From positions 11,904,407 through 11,968,406 of the forward strand of contig JAJEKV010000035.1 of NCBI GenBank assembly GCA_021234155.1: 64,000 nucleotides of DNA. Reading direction: 5' to 3'. Made by a program: the position numbers and the translations under genes. Positions 26,366 through 37,519 of this stretch are shown here, one piece after another. This DNA comes from Isoetes taiwanensis (Eukaryota; Streptophyta; Lycopodiopsida; Isoetales; Isoetaceae). Every line of letters begins with the position of its first letter. Position 1 is the stretch's first letter. The notes below the pieces were generated by a model. That model was not told the DNA's origin, made no database searches, and saw nothing but the letters and a program-made list of their open reading frames with translations.

Positions 26366-29300
26366 AACTAGCAGAAGGGCAGGGTTGAGGCAAAGGAAAG
26401 AATTATAAAATATTAATGTGTGCTAGTATATTCACAGAAGGAACAAAGAAGAGCAAAATTATTTTTTCAGATGTATTGTGCTTCGATGGTGTAACACCAT
26501 AGAAATTCAATGCAAAGCTGTGAATTATTGACCTCTTGATTGCGGCACGTTTTGAACCAGGGAAAAAAACGGTATCAACAGGCCACATTTTTTTCAACAC
26601 AGGCCTTTGGTACTGTCGCATTGGTAAAACTGCTTCCAGACCCTTACTTGCTCGAGCAGTGAACTAGACTCAGAGAAATCAACACAAAAGAGATTCTGCC
26701 CTTCCTTACAGGCCTTGGTAGTGTGGCCACATCTTGACGTCAACATAGAGATTTCAAAAGCAAGAACATCTAAATCTTGCAACATCGGATAAAGGTGCTC
26801 TTCATTAGCACCAGAAATTATGGAAGAGCTGACCTCAGCTTCGCAAAAAACAAAAAATTGCAAATGAATGTAAATTACAGCAAGGCTGTATTGACGCACC
26901 TCTTCAATGCAAAGTAAGGCAGCAGAACACAAAAAATGTGGCAGGGACTATCATCCAATGTAATTTATCCCATAAAGCAAATGGCAATGTAGCATGCTAA
27001 ACTATCAACATTCGAGATGTAAGGCGGGTATACAACAGAGGTATAGGAGTTTTGAATATGCGTTCACATGTACCCAGATGGTTTTGAAAAAATTCCCAAG
27101 CAAAAAAAGGAAAATGCAAAAGGAAAATGCTGCCTACAATAGTATAGCAAAAATAAGTCATTGTTACATATTGCTTTGTATACATTAATTCAGGGTGCTG
27201 GTCTCTTAAAACCTGCACGAACAAGCATATCTAGCAAGTACAAGCTTATCTCAACTGGAATTAGAATTTTAAATTGTAGTGATGTTAGGCACAGTGCAAA
27301 AAAATCTCAAGTAAAGAAATATCACTAAAAGGGAAGCCATGTAAACTACAGCTAACATCATGGACAACTCAAGCTAAGAAGCTGCTTGGTTGACTTGGAT
27401 TGCAGCTCAGATTCAAGGTACATGTTTATCTATGATTAAGCTATTGATCTGAGTTCCAGCATGATTCTGATACTCAAAGTCCTGAGGTATGACATATTCT
27501 GAATGAAAGCTTAATGCTTCAAATTAATAAAAAGCACTTAAGTTAAATAAGCATAAAGAAAGAACTTACAATATAATGCAGAATAAGCTTTAGCAAGACG
27601 TTATTGTAATCCTTTTGGCTAGCGCCTGAAAGCACTCCAGAGGAGGCATTCACAGATCTTGAGGAGACGCCTGAGCCTCATAAAGTATTTAAAGAAAGCA
27701 GCTTGGCATATATTTGGCATTTTTTTTCATAAATGTTTATTTGTCGAGGTGGGATATAGGGAGTATTGGGGACCAAAATGTGCTAAGTAATATTTGTTTG
27801 GCCATTTGTTCATTTGCTTGAAAATTACCATAGGGAGTAGCAAAGAAATTCATTACAGGACATTTTGAACTTCTTTGCAGAGGAGAGGATATGGCTCACG
27901 TTTGGTTTAGCATATGTCAATTGTGGCCGGGCAAAGAGATTCCGTGAGCCCATTCTTGAATGACAGTCTTGAGGAAAATATATATCGAGTGGCCAAAAGG
28001 TTCGTGGAATGGAACATGGAGTTGAGAACTTAGCGTGCAGGCTGAAGAAAGGTTTGTATGCATTAAAACGGGCCCTTAGATGCTTCCAGGCAAAGATCAA
28101 TAATTTTGTTTGGTTGAGAGTAGGTCTAGGACATAGTTCTCCTTTACTTCAAGTCTAAATATTACGAATGGTGTTATATTGTGTACATGACATGAAATAG
28201 ACATGGGATGTAAGAATATTATAGCAGATCAAAGATTGTTTGAAAGCAAACTTCAAGTTTGCTTATTTTGGTCTGCTACATTTTTGTTTGGGAGTAGAGC
28301 ATCACAGTTGGTATTTGCCTTAAACGATCTATACAAGGGAGATTGGAAACATTCTGCACAGGGGGAAGCTATAAGTCAATTGCTACTTCATGTGCACAGG
28401 AAATGAAACTCATACAAGACATGGTCCTACATTTTATAGTATAGGCAGCTTGTTGGCTCAGTGATCTATACATGACCAGTACTCCACCTGACATCACCCT
28501 TGCAATAGGACTGTCTAGCAGAACTGCAGGGTTGGGAAGAAGGCTCCTAGATGTTTAATAAAAGTTATTGCAAACATTTATTAGAAGAAATGCATAACAA
28601 TAAATATTAATGCTAAAAATTGCCTCAAAGGTCCTCAATTTGTAGAGGTGCTCTATTTGCCAATGTTCTTCAGACTCAATCATATCAGGTCAGAATGGGT
28701 ATTTCCTCGTCTCCACTTGAGATATGAACTAGGATGAACCAATAAGAATTGCCCCCTTGGTGCCGGAGGCACATGTATTTTACAGATTCTGTCCATTTCT
28801 GAAGCTTATTTAAATTATTAAGCTATGAATCCGTCCAAGTTCTTCTTAGCCTGTTACTGGGGCTTTTTCCCCTTATATCCACAGCGGCACTGGAATCAAA
28901 ATCGTACCAGAAATAGCATTATTGAATTAAACATGTTTATCTCTTGTTCCTAAGAAATCAAATGCCATGGGCACAATCCGTATCATTATATTTGGATTTC
29001 TTTGGTAAGAAATAGCAAACCGCAATATAAGATTCTCGCAAGTTTGATCCAATGAACCTCGTTTCATCCTCATTTCCACAAAGCACCATGATATCGACCG
29101 CAAGTACTAGAATGCTTTCTTTCATTTCCTATGTTTCAGATTAGCCTTCACAAATCCAACCAATCTCCAAATGGTGGGAAAGAACTTCATGTTGTTTGGG
29201 AGGTCAACATCTAAATAGCCACCAGACAGTAATAAAGGCTCATTGTGGTCCTGTCATGTGATTGCAGACCCCAATGAAGAGGATAGAAAATATGATGCAT

Positions 29301-30675
29301 GCCCTACATCCGCACTTTATAAATAAAAATTTTAAATTCCTTACGTATGTTTCTCATTTATAATTCATAAGGTGAAGGCCTACCTGCTTGAAGCTCCCTT
29401 TGCGAAAGAGCATTGGCAGTTGAATAGTTTATCATGCCATCAATAAGCCCTATAGCTTTAGTTACTCTCCTTTAGGGCCCCGCAAAATGCAAGTTTAGCA
29501 CATTTTAGTCGATAATTTATCCACCACGGAATCACATAGAAAGGGTACATGTTGAAATCGTGTTTAGTCCGATGTTGTACTTCCATCTTTAAATGCAAGT
29601 ACCTACCTAGCTTAGAAAATAACCCCTAGGTTCCACAGCACTTAAAGTTCGTATCTCATTGTGAAGTCAACTAGGCTTAACTTCATAAACCTGCAAAAAG
29701 AACAAGTAGTTGATGAACTATATTAGATACGCAACACTCCTTTGAAGCATGTTGCACTCTCCAAGTAATGCATTCTATCCAAAGAAAGCAGAGGAAAAAT
29801 TTGTTGACAATATTAAAAAACGTACCACGACTTCACATGCAAGCAAATTTTGCCTTCACTTGCAAGATTCCAATTTTATCCTGCAGAGTCCAAACCTTCA
29901 CCTTCTACCACACAAACAAACCAAAACAATTCAAGAAATTCAAGAACATAATGTTTGACACCCTTCCGTTTGAATTCCTTCCATATCTTCTTGCCAAAAT
30001 AAGTGCCATCTTTGGACCATTCTGGACAAATAAAGGTGTTTGGACTCGCACCATATGGGTTGTACAAGCCTTCCAATTCATGGATTCATTTGATATGACA
30101 AATCTTGATGCATGAATCACCAACCCTGCTTTGCTCTGTCTGAGTACCTTCCTCTTGATGTCTGGCTCAAAAGCAGATAACATGTTTAAAATTACTACAT
30201 AAAGCTTTGAGAGGAGCTTCGTTTCCACCTCTCAAAACTATGTCGAACACACTACTTAATAGACACGGCATTACTTAATAAGAAAATACCGGCAGATCGT
30301 AAGACGGGTCTAAAAATCGTCCATTCCCTTGGCATGAGCAAATTCCAGCAAAGCCATAAGTTTGTTCACTACACGAATCTTTGGGAGGAGCTTCGTTTCC
30401 ACCTCTGGCGAACACACTACGAACTGACACGGCCTCCCAACAACAGGAACATATAAAAGACGACAAATGAAAGTGAAAAGAAAGAGCCGGATCTGCCATA
30501 GCCGAGTTGCGAAAGGCACGGCAGAGAATTTTTTTGAGTTTTCTAATTTCCCTGGCCGTAGGATTCGAAATTAGAGAATCGGACGGCTGCTAATGATTTT
30601 GGGTGACGTGGCACGACACATGGCATAGCTAGAATTGCAGGAAAGTGGGCAGGGGGGGTTAGGCAACCCTGCTAA
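26366..30675. repeat. Tandem segmental duplication, copy 2 (empty LINE site)
   Basis: Same order as copy 1, about 4.3 kb. The LINE is absent: CACTAAAAGGGAAGCCATG is continuous at about 27324-27342. Compared with copy 1 it has a 12-bp local duplication at about 27108-27131 and a deletion that fuses a truncated exon cassette to the next exon at about 30196-30240. Ends in CCCTGCTAA followed by unique AAATAAAAATGGG. Confidence 0.9.
26403..30519 (-). pseudogene. Unrecognised multi-exon gene, copy 2 (decayed)
   Basis: Duplicate of the gene at 18549-26211, with the same exon series in the same order, for example YPMLQDLDVLAFEISM at about 26840-26650 and ALLEFAHAKGMDDF at about 30380-30310. The deletion near 30200 joins the cassette exon to the VILNMLSAF exon. 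Several exons carry indels at CAG/CTG sites relative to copy 1 (for example near 29850 and 29087), which break frames if real. It shares the in-frame TGA of copy 1's 24808 exon. Function unknown; less intact than copy 1. Confidence 0.45.
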
Positions 30676-30709
30676 AAATAAAAATGGGTCATCAAGATTC
30701 GATGGCGTG

Positions 30710-30746
30710 CATTGTGGTGGTGCCACGTCGGCACCACCCTACAATG
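30710..30746. repeat. Hairpin with 15-bp arms
   Basis: CATTGTGGTGGTGCC pairs with the 3' arm 30730-30746 (a 2-base bulge) around an ACGTC loop. It lies directly upstream of the hexamer microsatellite. Confidence 0.75.
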
Positions 30747-30748
30747 TA

Positions 30749-30960
30749 GAATAAGAATAAGAATAAGAATAAGAATAAGAATAAGAATAAGAATAAGAAT
30801 AAGAATAAGAATAAGAATAAGAATAAGAATAAGAATAAGAATAAGAATAAGAATAAGAATAAGAATAAGAATAAGAATAAGAATAAGAATAAGAATAAGA
30901 ATAAGAATAAGAATGATATTTTATTGTCCACTGAGGCCATGCAAGTCGGGTGGACCCATT
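30749..30960 (-). mobile_element. (GAATAA)n microsatellite tail plus short LINE 3' end
   Basis: About 27 units of a GAATAA hexamer (30749-30913) are followed by TTTTATTGTCCACTGAGGCC. On the minus strand this is the 3' terminus GGCCTC.GTGGAC..TAAAA shared with the LINEs at 19467 and 63443, followed by a hexamer instead of a GGAA tail. The rest of the element appears severely 5'-truncated; its right border is unclear. The Arg-Ile and Leu-Phe ORFs across the repeat are translation artefacts. Confidence 0.65.
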
Positions 30961-31441
30961 CCGCGTAACCGGCTGCGCAGGTTTGTCTTGAGCTTTAGGG
31001 TTACGACTGCCGCTTCTTTAGGGTTACACCGCCGCTTGTTTTGTTTTGTTTAGGGTTCTTCAAGCAGATCGCTTTGCAGTTCTTCAAGCAGATGCATTCT
31101 ATAGTTTCATCTTTGAGCTCATCTGTTTCTTAGTTTTTAGCAGCTCCAGTTTCTGCACAAGCTATTCTTTGTTGTTTCCACGATTCTTTGCTCTGCAGGC
31201 CATAGAAGATAGCAGATGGAAGGTCGATCTGCCGAAAAGCTCTTTCCACGGTTCTTTGCTCTGCAGGCCATGGACGATAGCAGGTGGAAGGTCGATCTGC
31301 TAGAAAACTCTGTTCAAAAATCTCTCAGCAGCTCGCAAGAATCTCTCAGGATCTCTGCCCAAAAATCTCTCAAAATCCCAAAAGCTTGCTGAAATCTCTG
31401 TATTTCCTAATCTTCTAGAAGATTCCACCATTTCCATTTTG

Positions 31442-31527
31442 TAGGGGAATGCAGTTTTGCAGGTGACCCGCTAATGGCTAACGCCGGTCATGGGACCCCA
31501 CCTGCAAAACCGACCTCCATTCCCCTA
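31442..31527. repeat. MITE-like inverted repeat
   Basis: Left arm 31442-31465 (begins TAGGGGAATGCAGTTTTGC) and right arm 31499-31527 (ends CATTCCCCTA) are near-complementary. The central sequence is 33 bases. No clear TSD. Confidence 0.6.
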
Positions 31528-31904
31528 GACAATAACAAAATAAGTAAAATGCAAAATACAATTTTGCAATTTCGCCAATACCAACAAAGTGAGTACCTTT
31601 CAAGATTCTGCTAACGTAAAAAACTGCCAGGATATTTTCAGCCCTCTAAGCCAATTCGGCACGTTGCAATTTCTCTTCTTCCGAATCTTTAGTGGCAATT
31701 GTTTGGATTGTTGTTTGTAGAGTTTGATTTCCACTATCTCTAGGACTTGTACTTCGATATTATTCATCTTTGCTTTGGGATTGTGGTGGTTGTTTAGGGA
31801 TAGGAGTATTTTCCGATGACATAAAGTGCATCTATATGCATTGGATGGTGTGCCTGCTCCCATTTTCTTCTATAACATATCTTCTATAACATGTATTATT
31901 ATTA

Positions 31905-32012
<108 letters not shown>

Positions 32013-32349
32013 GGTGATTCTTCTTATCATATGGTGTTTCTAGGCTGGTTCGTGCGATTCTCGTGTTTCCCATAGTTCTACGATGCGCACATTTTTCTAG
32101 TGGGTTGGGATGTTTACTTAACATCATTGTGTATCTTATTTATAGTTCACCTCATCTTCTCTATTTATCTTAGTTGGCTTCCACCTCTTTAATCTCCTTT
32201 TTCAATATCAATTGATCTCCATCACCATATTTCTTGACCATAGCCATTAACCTGACCTCAAATCTGACCTCGAATCTCGATCCACGCACAACACATTCAG
32301 CCTGACCTTCTTCAACTGCTACAATTATCACGTCACCTAGGTCTATACG

Positions 32350-32836
32350 TTTTTTTTTTTTTTTTGAAGAACTGTGTCATCAATATATTAAAAGAATGGT
32401 AATGTTACAAAGCAAGTGAGGAGGAAGGAGAACTGCCCCAAAGAGACAGCGATACCTCGACACTCCACAACAACCTCACGAGTAAAAACTGCAACTCCCC
32501 ATCATTGCATAAACCGACCATCACCATCTACAACACCCAAGAAGTCCCGCCAAATGGCAAACTTCCGCTTCTACTAATCCCGGAACACCGAAAGCTTTGA
32601 AATAGCTTGTATCCGAAGTCGAGAAATCGGGGAGAGGCTGCAGCAGTCTGAATCCTCCCTGAAGATCCACAACCGCCGCTTCCTAAATCATCCACACCAA
32701 CCAAGCCACGCGCACAGATGCAGGCTTTGCTGCCGCAAGCGCCGCCAGCACCAGATACACATGAAGCAAAGAATTGCGGGCTAGTCAATCTCACCCAAAA
32801 TGAGCCCTAACCCAATCCCAAAGCAGCCTCGCAAAT
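32350..32836 (-). mobile_element. Retroposon (LINE 3' end or SINE) with 15-bp TSD
   Basis: A T run of about 16 bases (32350-32365) starts the element on the + strand, i.e. a poly(A) tail on the minus strand preceded by TTAATATATTGATGACACAG, a common plant LINE 3' UTR ending. ACCTAGGTCTATACG flanks it exactly at 32335-32349 and 32837-32851, a textbook target-primed insertion. The body (487 bp, GC-richer than its surroundings) has no recognised domain, so it is either a strongly 5'-truncated LINE or a SINE. Confidence 0.85.
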
Positions 32837-32851
32837 ACCTAGGTCTATACG

Positions 32852-34110
32852 CTTTTGTTGACATGTCATCATTTATTTTATGTTCATCTCTTTTGTTAGT
32901 ATATTTCTTTTAATGGGTTTGGAATCCATTGGTCCCCCACCTCCCCCAACAACCTTGTATCATCACCGCAAGTGACGACGATGTCAACAAATGCGATGTA
33001 TATTAACTTATTGATTATTGCTCACTACGTTTTTTAAGTTCAAGTTTCTATTGTTACCACGTCACCTAGGTCTGTGAGCAGAGCATAATTCTCTTCTTTC
33101 GGCCAGTGTTTTGGTGTGCGTATATCACGAGTCGTCATCACGAGAATGCAGATTGATCCACACCGTAGGATCGAGATTCTAGTGAGAGGGCGCATGATAT
33201 ATATTTGGTCCTTTTGTGTTTCTTCTCATTTGGCGTTCTTCTCATAACAGTATAGCAACATTAATTGGGCAAACCCTCTCGCCACGCCCTTCTTTATTCC
33301 TTTTATTCATAGAGCATCGACTCAGGTGTCATCTGTGTTAAGGAATTTTAATAATGTCTCTCTTTCTTAAAAAAGTTATTGTTATTTATTTGTGCCTGGC
33401 ACGTGTGACAAGCCCCTCCTTATTATAGAGGTTTTTTGTCGCGTGGCATGCAAGACCTGCCTCTCTAGAGGTTTTTTCTTTTCAAGTTCTTTCAAAAGTT
33501 ATATATATTCGTGTGGCATGCATGACCAGCCTCTCTGGAGGTTTTTTAAAGGTCTTTCTATTATGTTGTTATTTCTGATTTTATGCGATTTTTGTTGTCA
33601 TCAGCATGCGAATAGCTTCACGACAAGAGTTTAAGCTATCCATAGGTTGTGCTTATTAACAAAACTTATGGGTGCTTGCTTTTATATTTTCAGGAGAAAA
33701 ATCAAGAGACATACATATTTCCTCTTCGCTTGGTACTGGTCATTTGCTTCCTCATGTGGGCACTTCAGGCAATACCTCGAGAACATTGGCGACCGTTTCT
33801 CATTAAGATTTTCCAAAAGAAATCCCAACAGAGTTTTTTTATCCTGATGAGAAGCTGTTGCCACTTTTCTCACCTTTGCCTAGCCCTATATCATGACATT
33901 ATTGCCATTTCTCTTTCTATGGGGTAATTCAATATTGTGCCTATAGTCGGCTACCCCACTCACTTCAAATATTATAAACCCAATGTATAATGCTGATGTG
34001 ATGAATGAAAAGCCTATTTATGGTATTTTGATGTGCATATATCACGAGTCCTCATCATGAGAATGTCATCGTAATGGAAAAGGATGCTAGACGAGATTCA
34101 AATATACTTA
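32852..34110. other. Gene-free stretch
   Basis: AT-rich. At about 33420-33550 GGCATGCA..ACC.GCCTCTCT.GAGGTTTTTT is repeated two or three times. TATATCACGAGTC..CATCA.GAGAATG occurs at 33121-33147 and again at 34038-34064, a dispersed short repeat. No coding family recognised. Confidence 0.4.
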
Positions 34111-34660
34111 CTAGTCTGAATGTTCAGCTTCTTCACTATCTACTTCAACAAAATCCTCCTCATCAATGATCTCATATGTCTCTTCATCTCTCTTTGTGCA
34201 TCCATGAAATGACAATACCAAGTCAACAAGCTCATTGTCGATGTCAACTCCATAATAATGAGCTCCTCCAATTGCACATGCGTCCATCATGGAACCGGTG
34301 TCAGCAAAAAGATCTAACACGACGTTATCCTTAAGACATAAAAATTGTAAAAGAATTTCCATGAATCTAATGGATTTGTCCAACCACAATCTAGAGTATC
34401 TGGCATCTTGCAGTAAGTTATTGTTCTAATTCAAACCCTTTATTTAAAAAGTCTTTGCATTGAAGGTAAAAAAAACCAATGAAATGACGAATATCCTATA
34501 ACATCCTTTGTAACACCAAGAGGTTTATTGATTGTTATGAGATATAGATGATGCCTCTGAAGACTATATTTGTTGGCTTGGACATCTGCTATACCCAACT
34601 TATCAGCCAAGAATAGACATGCAACAATTCCATCATCACCCATATAAAAAGTCATCAATG
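34111..34660 (-). pseudogene. N6/N4-type DNA methylase-like gene fragment
   Basis: Two minus-strand open stretches in order: 34658-34440 (GDDGIVACLFLADKLGIAD ... VIGYSSFHWFFLPS) and about 34400-34111 (RLWLDKSIRFMEILLQFLCL, then NVVLDLFADTGSMMDACAIG, HYYGVDIDNELVDL). They are separated by at least one stop. DLFADTGS resembles the SAM-binding motif I (DLFAGTGS) of DNA N-4/N-6 methylases with Gly changed to Asp; FMEILLQFLCLKDNVVLDLF is the usual context. A DPPY/DPPW catalytic motif is not seen. The C-terminal tail is acidic (EEDFVEVDSEEAEHSD). No ATG start. I read it as a broken copy of a gene or mobile-element ORF; activity is unlikely. Confidence 0.5.
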
Positions 34661-34761
34661 TAAATGCGTCTCCAATCAGTTATGCAGTACAAACTTTACA
34701 CTTTAACAATTGGAAGCTCATTTGTGACAACTCTAGTACAATAAGACCTGCCCCGCCCCCC

Positions 34762-34762
<1 letters not shown>

Positions 34763-34792
<30 letters not shown>
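34763..34792. repeat. Poly(A)30 preceded by C-run
   Basis: Homopolymer tract of 30 A after CCCCGCCCCCCC. It may be an old retroposon tail; no TSD was identified. Confidence 0.6.
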
Positions 34793-34794
<2 letters not shown>

Positions 34795-34914
34795 AACTCC
34801 CTTTTCCCAATTCCTGCTCACTCGTCCTTTTCTATAATTGTATCCTCGCATAGTTAGTTGTCTTGTAAATAGATAAGTCTTAAATGAATCTCCCATTGCT
34901 CTCTCATTACCCCT

Positions 34915-35100
34915 ATTAGCCTCAACTACCTCATTTCTCCTCATCATCCATTCTTTAGTTTTTATTGAAAATCCCGATGTTCTATATTGCAATACCCCCA
35001 TTACCCCAACTACCCCATTTCTCCTCATCTCCCATTCTTCATTTTTTATTGTAAATACATGTATTATAAATTGCAATTCTTCCATTACTTGCTCAATACC
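34915..35100. repeat. Diverged tandem duplication of about 95 bp
   Basis: Two successive copies share ATTTCTCCTCATC..CCATTCTT..TTTTTATTG.AAAT...ATTGCAAT. Directly upstream of the Pro/Gly-rich ORF. Confidence 0.55.
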
Positions 35101-35412
35101 CCTAACATGCCACAACAATTCCCTTCTTTTCAAAATTTTATCTTTTGCTCATCAATTCCCCAATCCCAAAAAGGAAGATATTCAGGAGGATGGGGGCATC
35201 ATTTTTGGTGTGATAGTGATTGAATAATAACCTTAAAAGTCAAAATCATGACATTCATTCGGATGAATTGCAAAATAATCTTTGTGTTTCACATGAAGTC
35301 AAAACATTGATCTTGATATGATACATTATTATAAATGTCATGGTTCACATAAGAATTAGAATGGATGGAGCACATCTCTTTATTATTTGAATTTCATTAT
35401 TGATTAACAATC

Positions 35413-36663
35413 ATGGCATTAGCGATGATATTAGTTCTATTTACTTTTCAGGCGAAATCATTATGGGGCTTACGGTTGCCGCCAAATTTTGTTGAGGAGC
35501 TGAAATCAACTGATGAATTTAAAGTCTTACATCCTGGTGTTGCTTTATATGAAGGGAAAGGCTACTATTTGGAGTTACGTAAGCATTATGGAAAGCCTAA
35601 TATGGCCTATGGTGTGTCTTATGAAAGTTTATGCCAATCTGTACCACCTTCGGCTAGACCTCCTAATGTTAATACAAATGACAACATAAATTTTAGAAGG
35701 CCAAATCCACCTCAGCCAACGCCTAATATTCCAATGTTTATAAAACAACCTACCCCGAGTCATGCTCCCAATATCATAATAACAGTAGTGTCCCCACCAT
35801 CATCAACACCATCTAGTCCAAATTGGCAGATCCCATCCATTGTTGGAAATGTACCGACTTCTTCTACAAATAAACCTGTCTCTAGCCGAGTTCCACATAT
35901 CATATCAACAATACCACCTTCATTAGCCCCCTCTCCTCCTAATAATCGTATTTCAAATGTTGCTAAAGATGTTTATCCACCATCTTCTTCTATATCAGTG
36001 CCAAACATTGTATCACCTGCCAATCATAGTCCTACTAGTCAGATTGTACCAAACATAACAGTTCCACCATCATTGACACCGTATGAACTAAATGGGCAGA
36101 TCCCCTCTATTGTTGGAAATGTACCAAGTTCTTCTACAAATAAACCTATCTCTAGTCGAGTTCCAGATATCATATCAACAATACCACCTTCACTAGCTCC
36201 CTATAGTCCTAACAATCACATTTCAAATGTTGCTAGAGATATTTATCCACCATCTTCTCCTATATCAACGACAAACAGTGTATCGCCTGCCAATCATACT
36301 CCTACTAGTGAGGTTGTACCAAACATAACGACATCGATGCCCCCTATAAGAGGTAGCAATAACACATATAATAAAGGCAAGGGCAACAATGTGGAAGGTG
36401 GATATGGTATAGGAGGAACTCCTCAAATTTATAATGCCTCAATTGGAGTGTATGGTGGTAGATCTAGCGTAAATGGAGCTCATGGAGCAAACGGGAAACC
36501 ACAAATTGGAGGGACTACAAAAGGAGGCAATGGGGGACCAGGAGGGAATGGTGCTAAGGGACTCCCAGGACATAATGGTGGAGATGGAGGCAATGGAGGT
36601 AATGGTGGTAGCGGGGGAGGAGATGGAGGTAATGGGGGGGATGGTGGCGATGCAGGAAAATGA
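35413..36663 (+). CDS. Pro-rich/Gly-rich putative secreted protein
   Basis: Intact 416-codon single-exon ORF with an ATG start. Residues 1-20 are hydrophobic (MALAMILVLFTFQAKSLWGL), consistent with a signal peptide. About 21-77 is a non-repetitive region (LPPNFVEELKSTDEFKVLHP). About 130-310 is Pro/Ser-rich and holds two 90-residue repeats, each with QIPSIVGNVP and ISTIPPSLAP. Residues 333-416 are Gly/Asn/Asp-rich (GGNGG, GGDGG). This resembles structural cell-wall or extracellular proteins in composition, but I recognise no family. A decayed duplicate of its promoter and 5' end follows at 37127. The maintained frame through repetitive sequence argues it is, or recently was, coding. Confidence 0.55.
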   Translation: MALAMILVLFTFQAKSLWGLRLPPNFVEELKSTDEFKVLHPGVALYEGKGYYLELRKHYGKPNMAYGVSYESLCQSVPPSARPPNVNTNDNINFRRPNPPQPTPNIPMFIKQPTPSHAPNIIITVVSPPSSTPSSPNWQIPSIVGNVPTSSTNKPVSSRVPHIISTIPPSLAPSPPNNRISNVAKDVYPPSSSISVPNIVSPANHSPTSQIVPNITVPPSLTPYELNGQIPSIVGNVPSSSTNKPISSRVPDIISTIPPSLAPYSPNNHISNVARDIYPPSSPISTTNSVSPANHTPTSEVVPNITTSMPPIRGSNNTYNKGKGNNVEGGYGIGGTPQIYNASIGVYGGRSSVNGAHGANGKPQIGGTTKGGNGGPGGNGAKGLPGHNGGDGGNGGNGGSGGGDGGNGGDGGDAGK

Positions 36664-37126
36664 AATGATTTATCTTCTTAGATTGTAGAGACCAAGAGAA
36701 TATTCCCTGCCACTTACGAACACATTAAATGTATGTGTAGGAGATATTTGAAGATACTTTGTAAAATATTAAGATTTAGTAATTGTGGTATTGTGTTTTG
36801 TCATATTGACATGTTTTATTTAGATTGCAAAAAAAATTGCACAGATCAAAATTGAATTGTATATTGATTTGAAGTCTGATGAATTCATTTTCCATTACAA
36901 TCTAACATCTTAATTGAAAATAATTATTGAATTGTCTACCATCCATAAGATTAAAGCATATCTTAAAAAACCAAATCTTAGATGATAAATCCATATAAAA
37001 CGTTTCGAGTTTGCTACCTAAAATTAATTTTCAAAGAAAAGTTAACATCAAATAGTATGTAAAAAAATAGAACCATATTTAATTATGCATGGAAATTATA
37101 AGCTTGGTATCCATATTAATATAATA
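36664..37126. other. 3' flank of the Pro/Gly-rich ORF
   Basis: AT-rich, no coding frame; presumed 3' UTR and spacer before the duplicated 5' region. Confidence 0.4.
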
Positions 37127-37460
37127 ATCTTAAAAGTCAAATATTATGTTATTCATTACAGATGCATTGCAAAAATATTCATTATGTTTCACATGAAGTC
37201 GAAACTCATGACCTTGATGTGATACATTGTAATGATCATGGTTAATATAAGAATTAGAAAGGATTGAGCAAAACTCTTTTATATTTGAATTTCATTACAG
37301 TCAATAATAAATCATGGCATTAGCATTGATTTTAGTTCTACGTGCTTTTGAGTGATATCATTATGGGTCTTAGAATTACCACCAAATTGTGTTGAGGAGT
37401 TGAAATCAATTGATGAATTAAAGTCTTATATCTTCTTGTTGCTTTATATAAAGGATACTA
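37127..37460 (+). pseudogene. Degenerate duplicate of the 5' region of the Pro/Gly-rich gene
   Basis: Matches 35229-35560, including promoter sequence (TGTTTCACATGAAGTC, ATTTGAATTTCATTA) and the first codons (ATGGCATTAGC...). It has frameshifts after the start; PPNCVEELKSIDEL is still readable. The similarity breaks off at about 37460. Confidence 0.75.
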
Positions 37461-37519
37461 TAGATAGGTAGCATCTTCTCCTATAGGGTTGATCATACAA
37501 GAGGTGTCTGATTGGAATT

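Noticed and set aside
30692-31053. Long Leu-Phe and Arg-Ile repeat ORFs
   Set aside because: Both are translations of the GAATAA microsatellite; no independent coding evidence.
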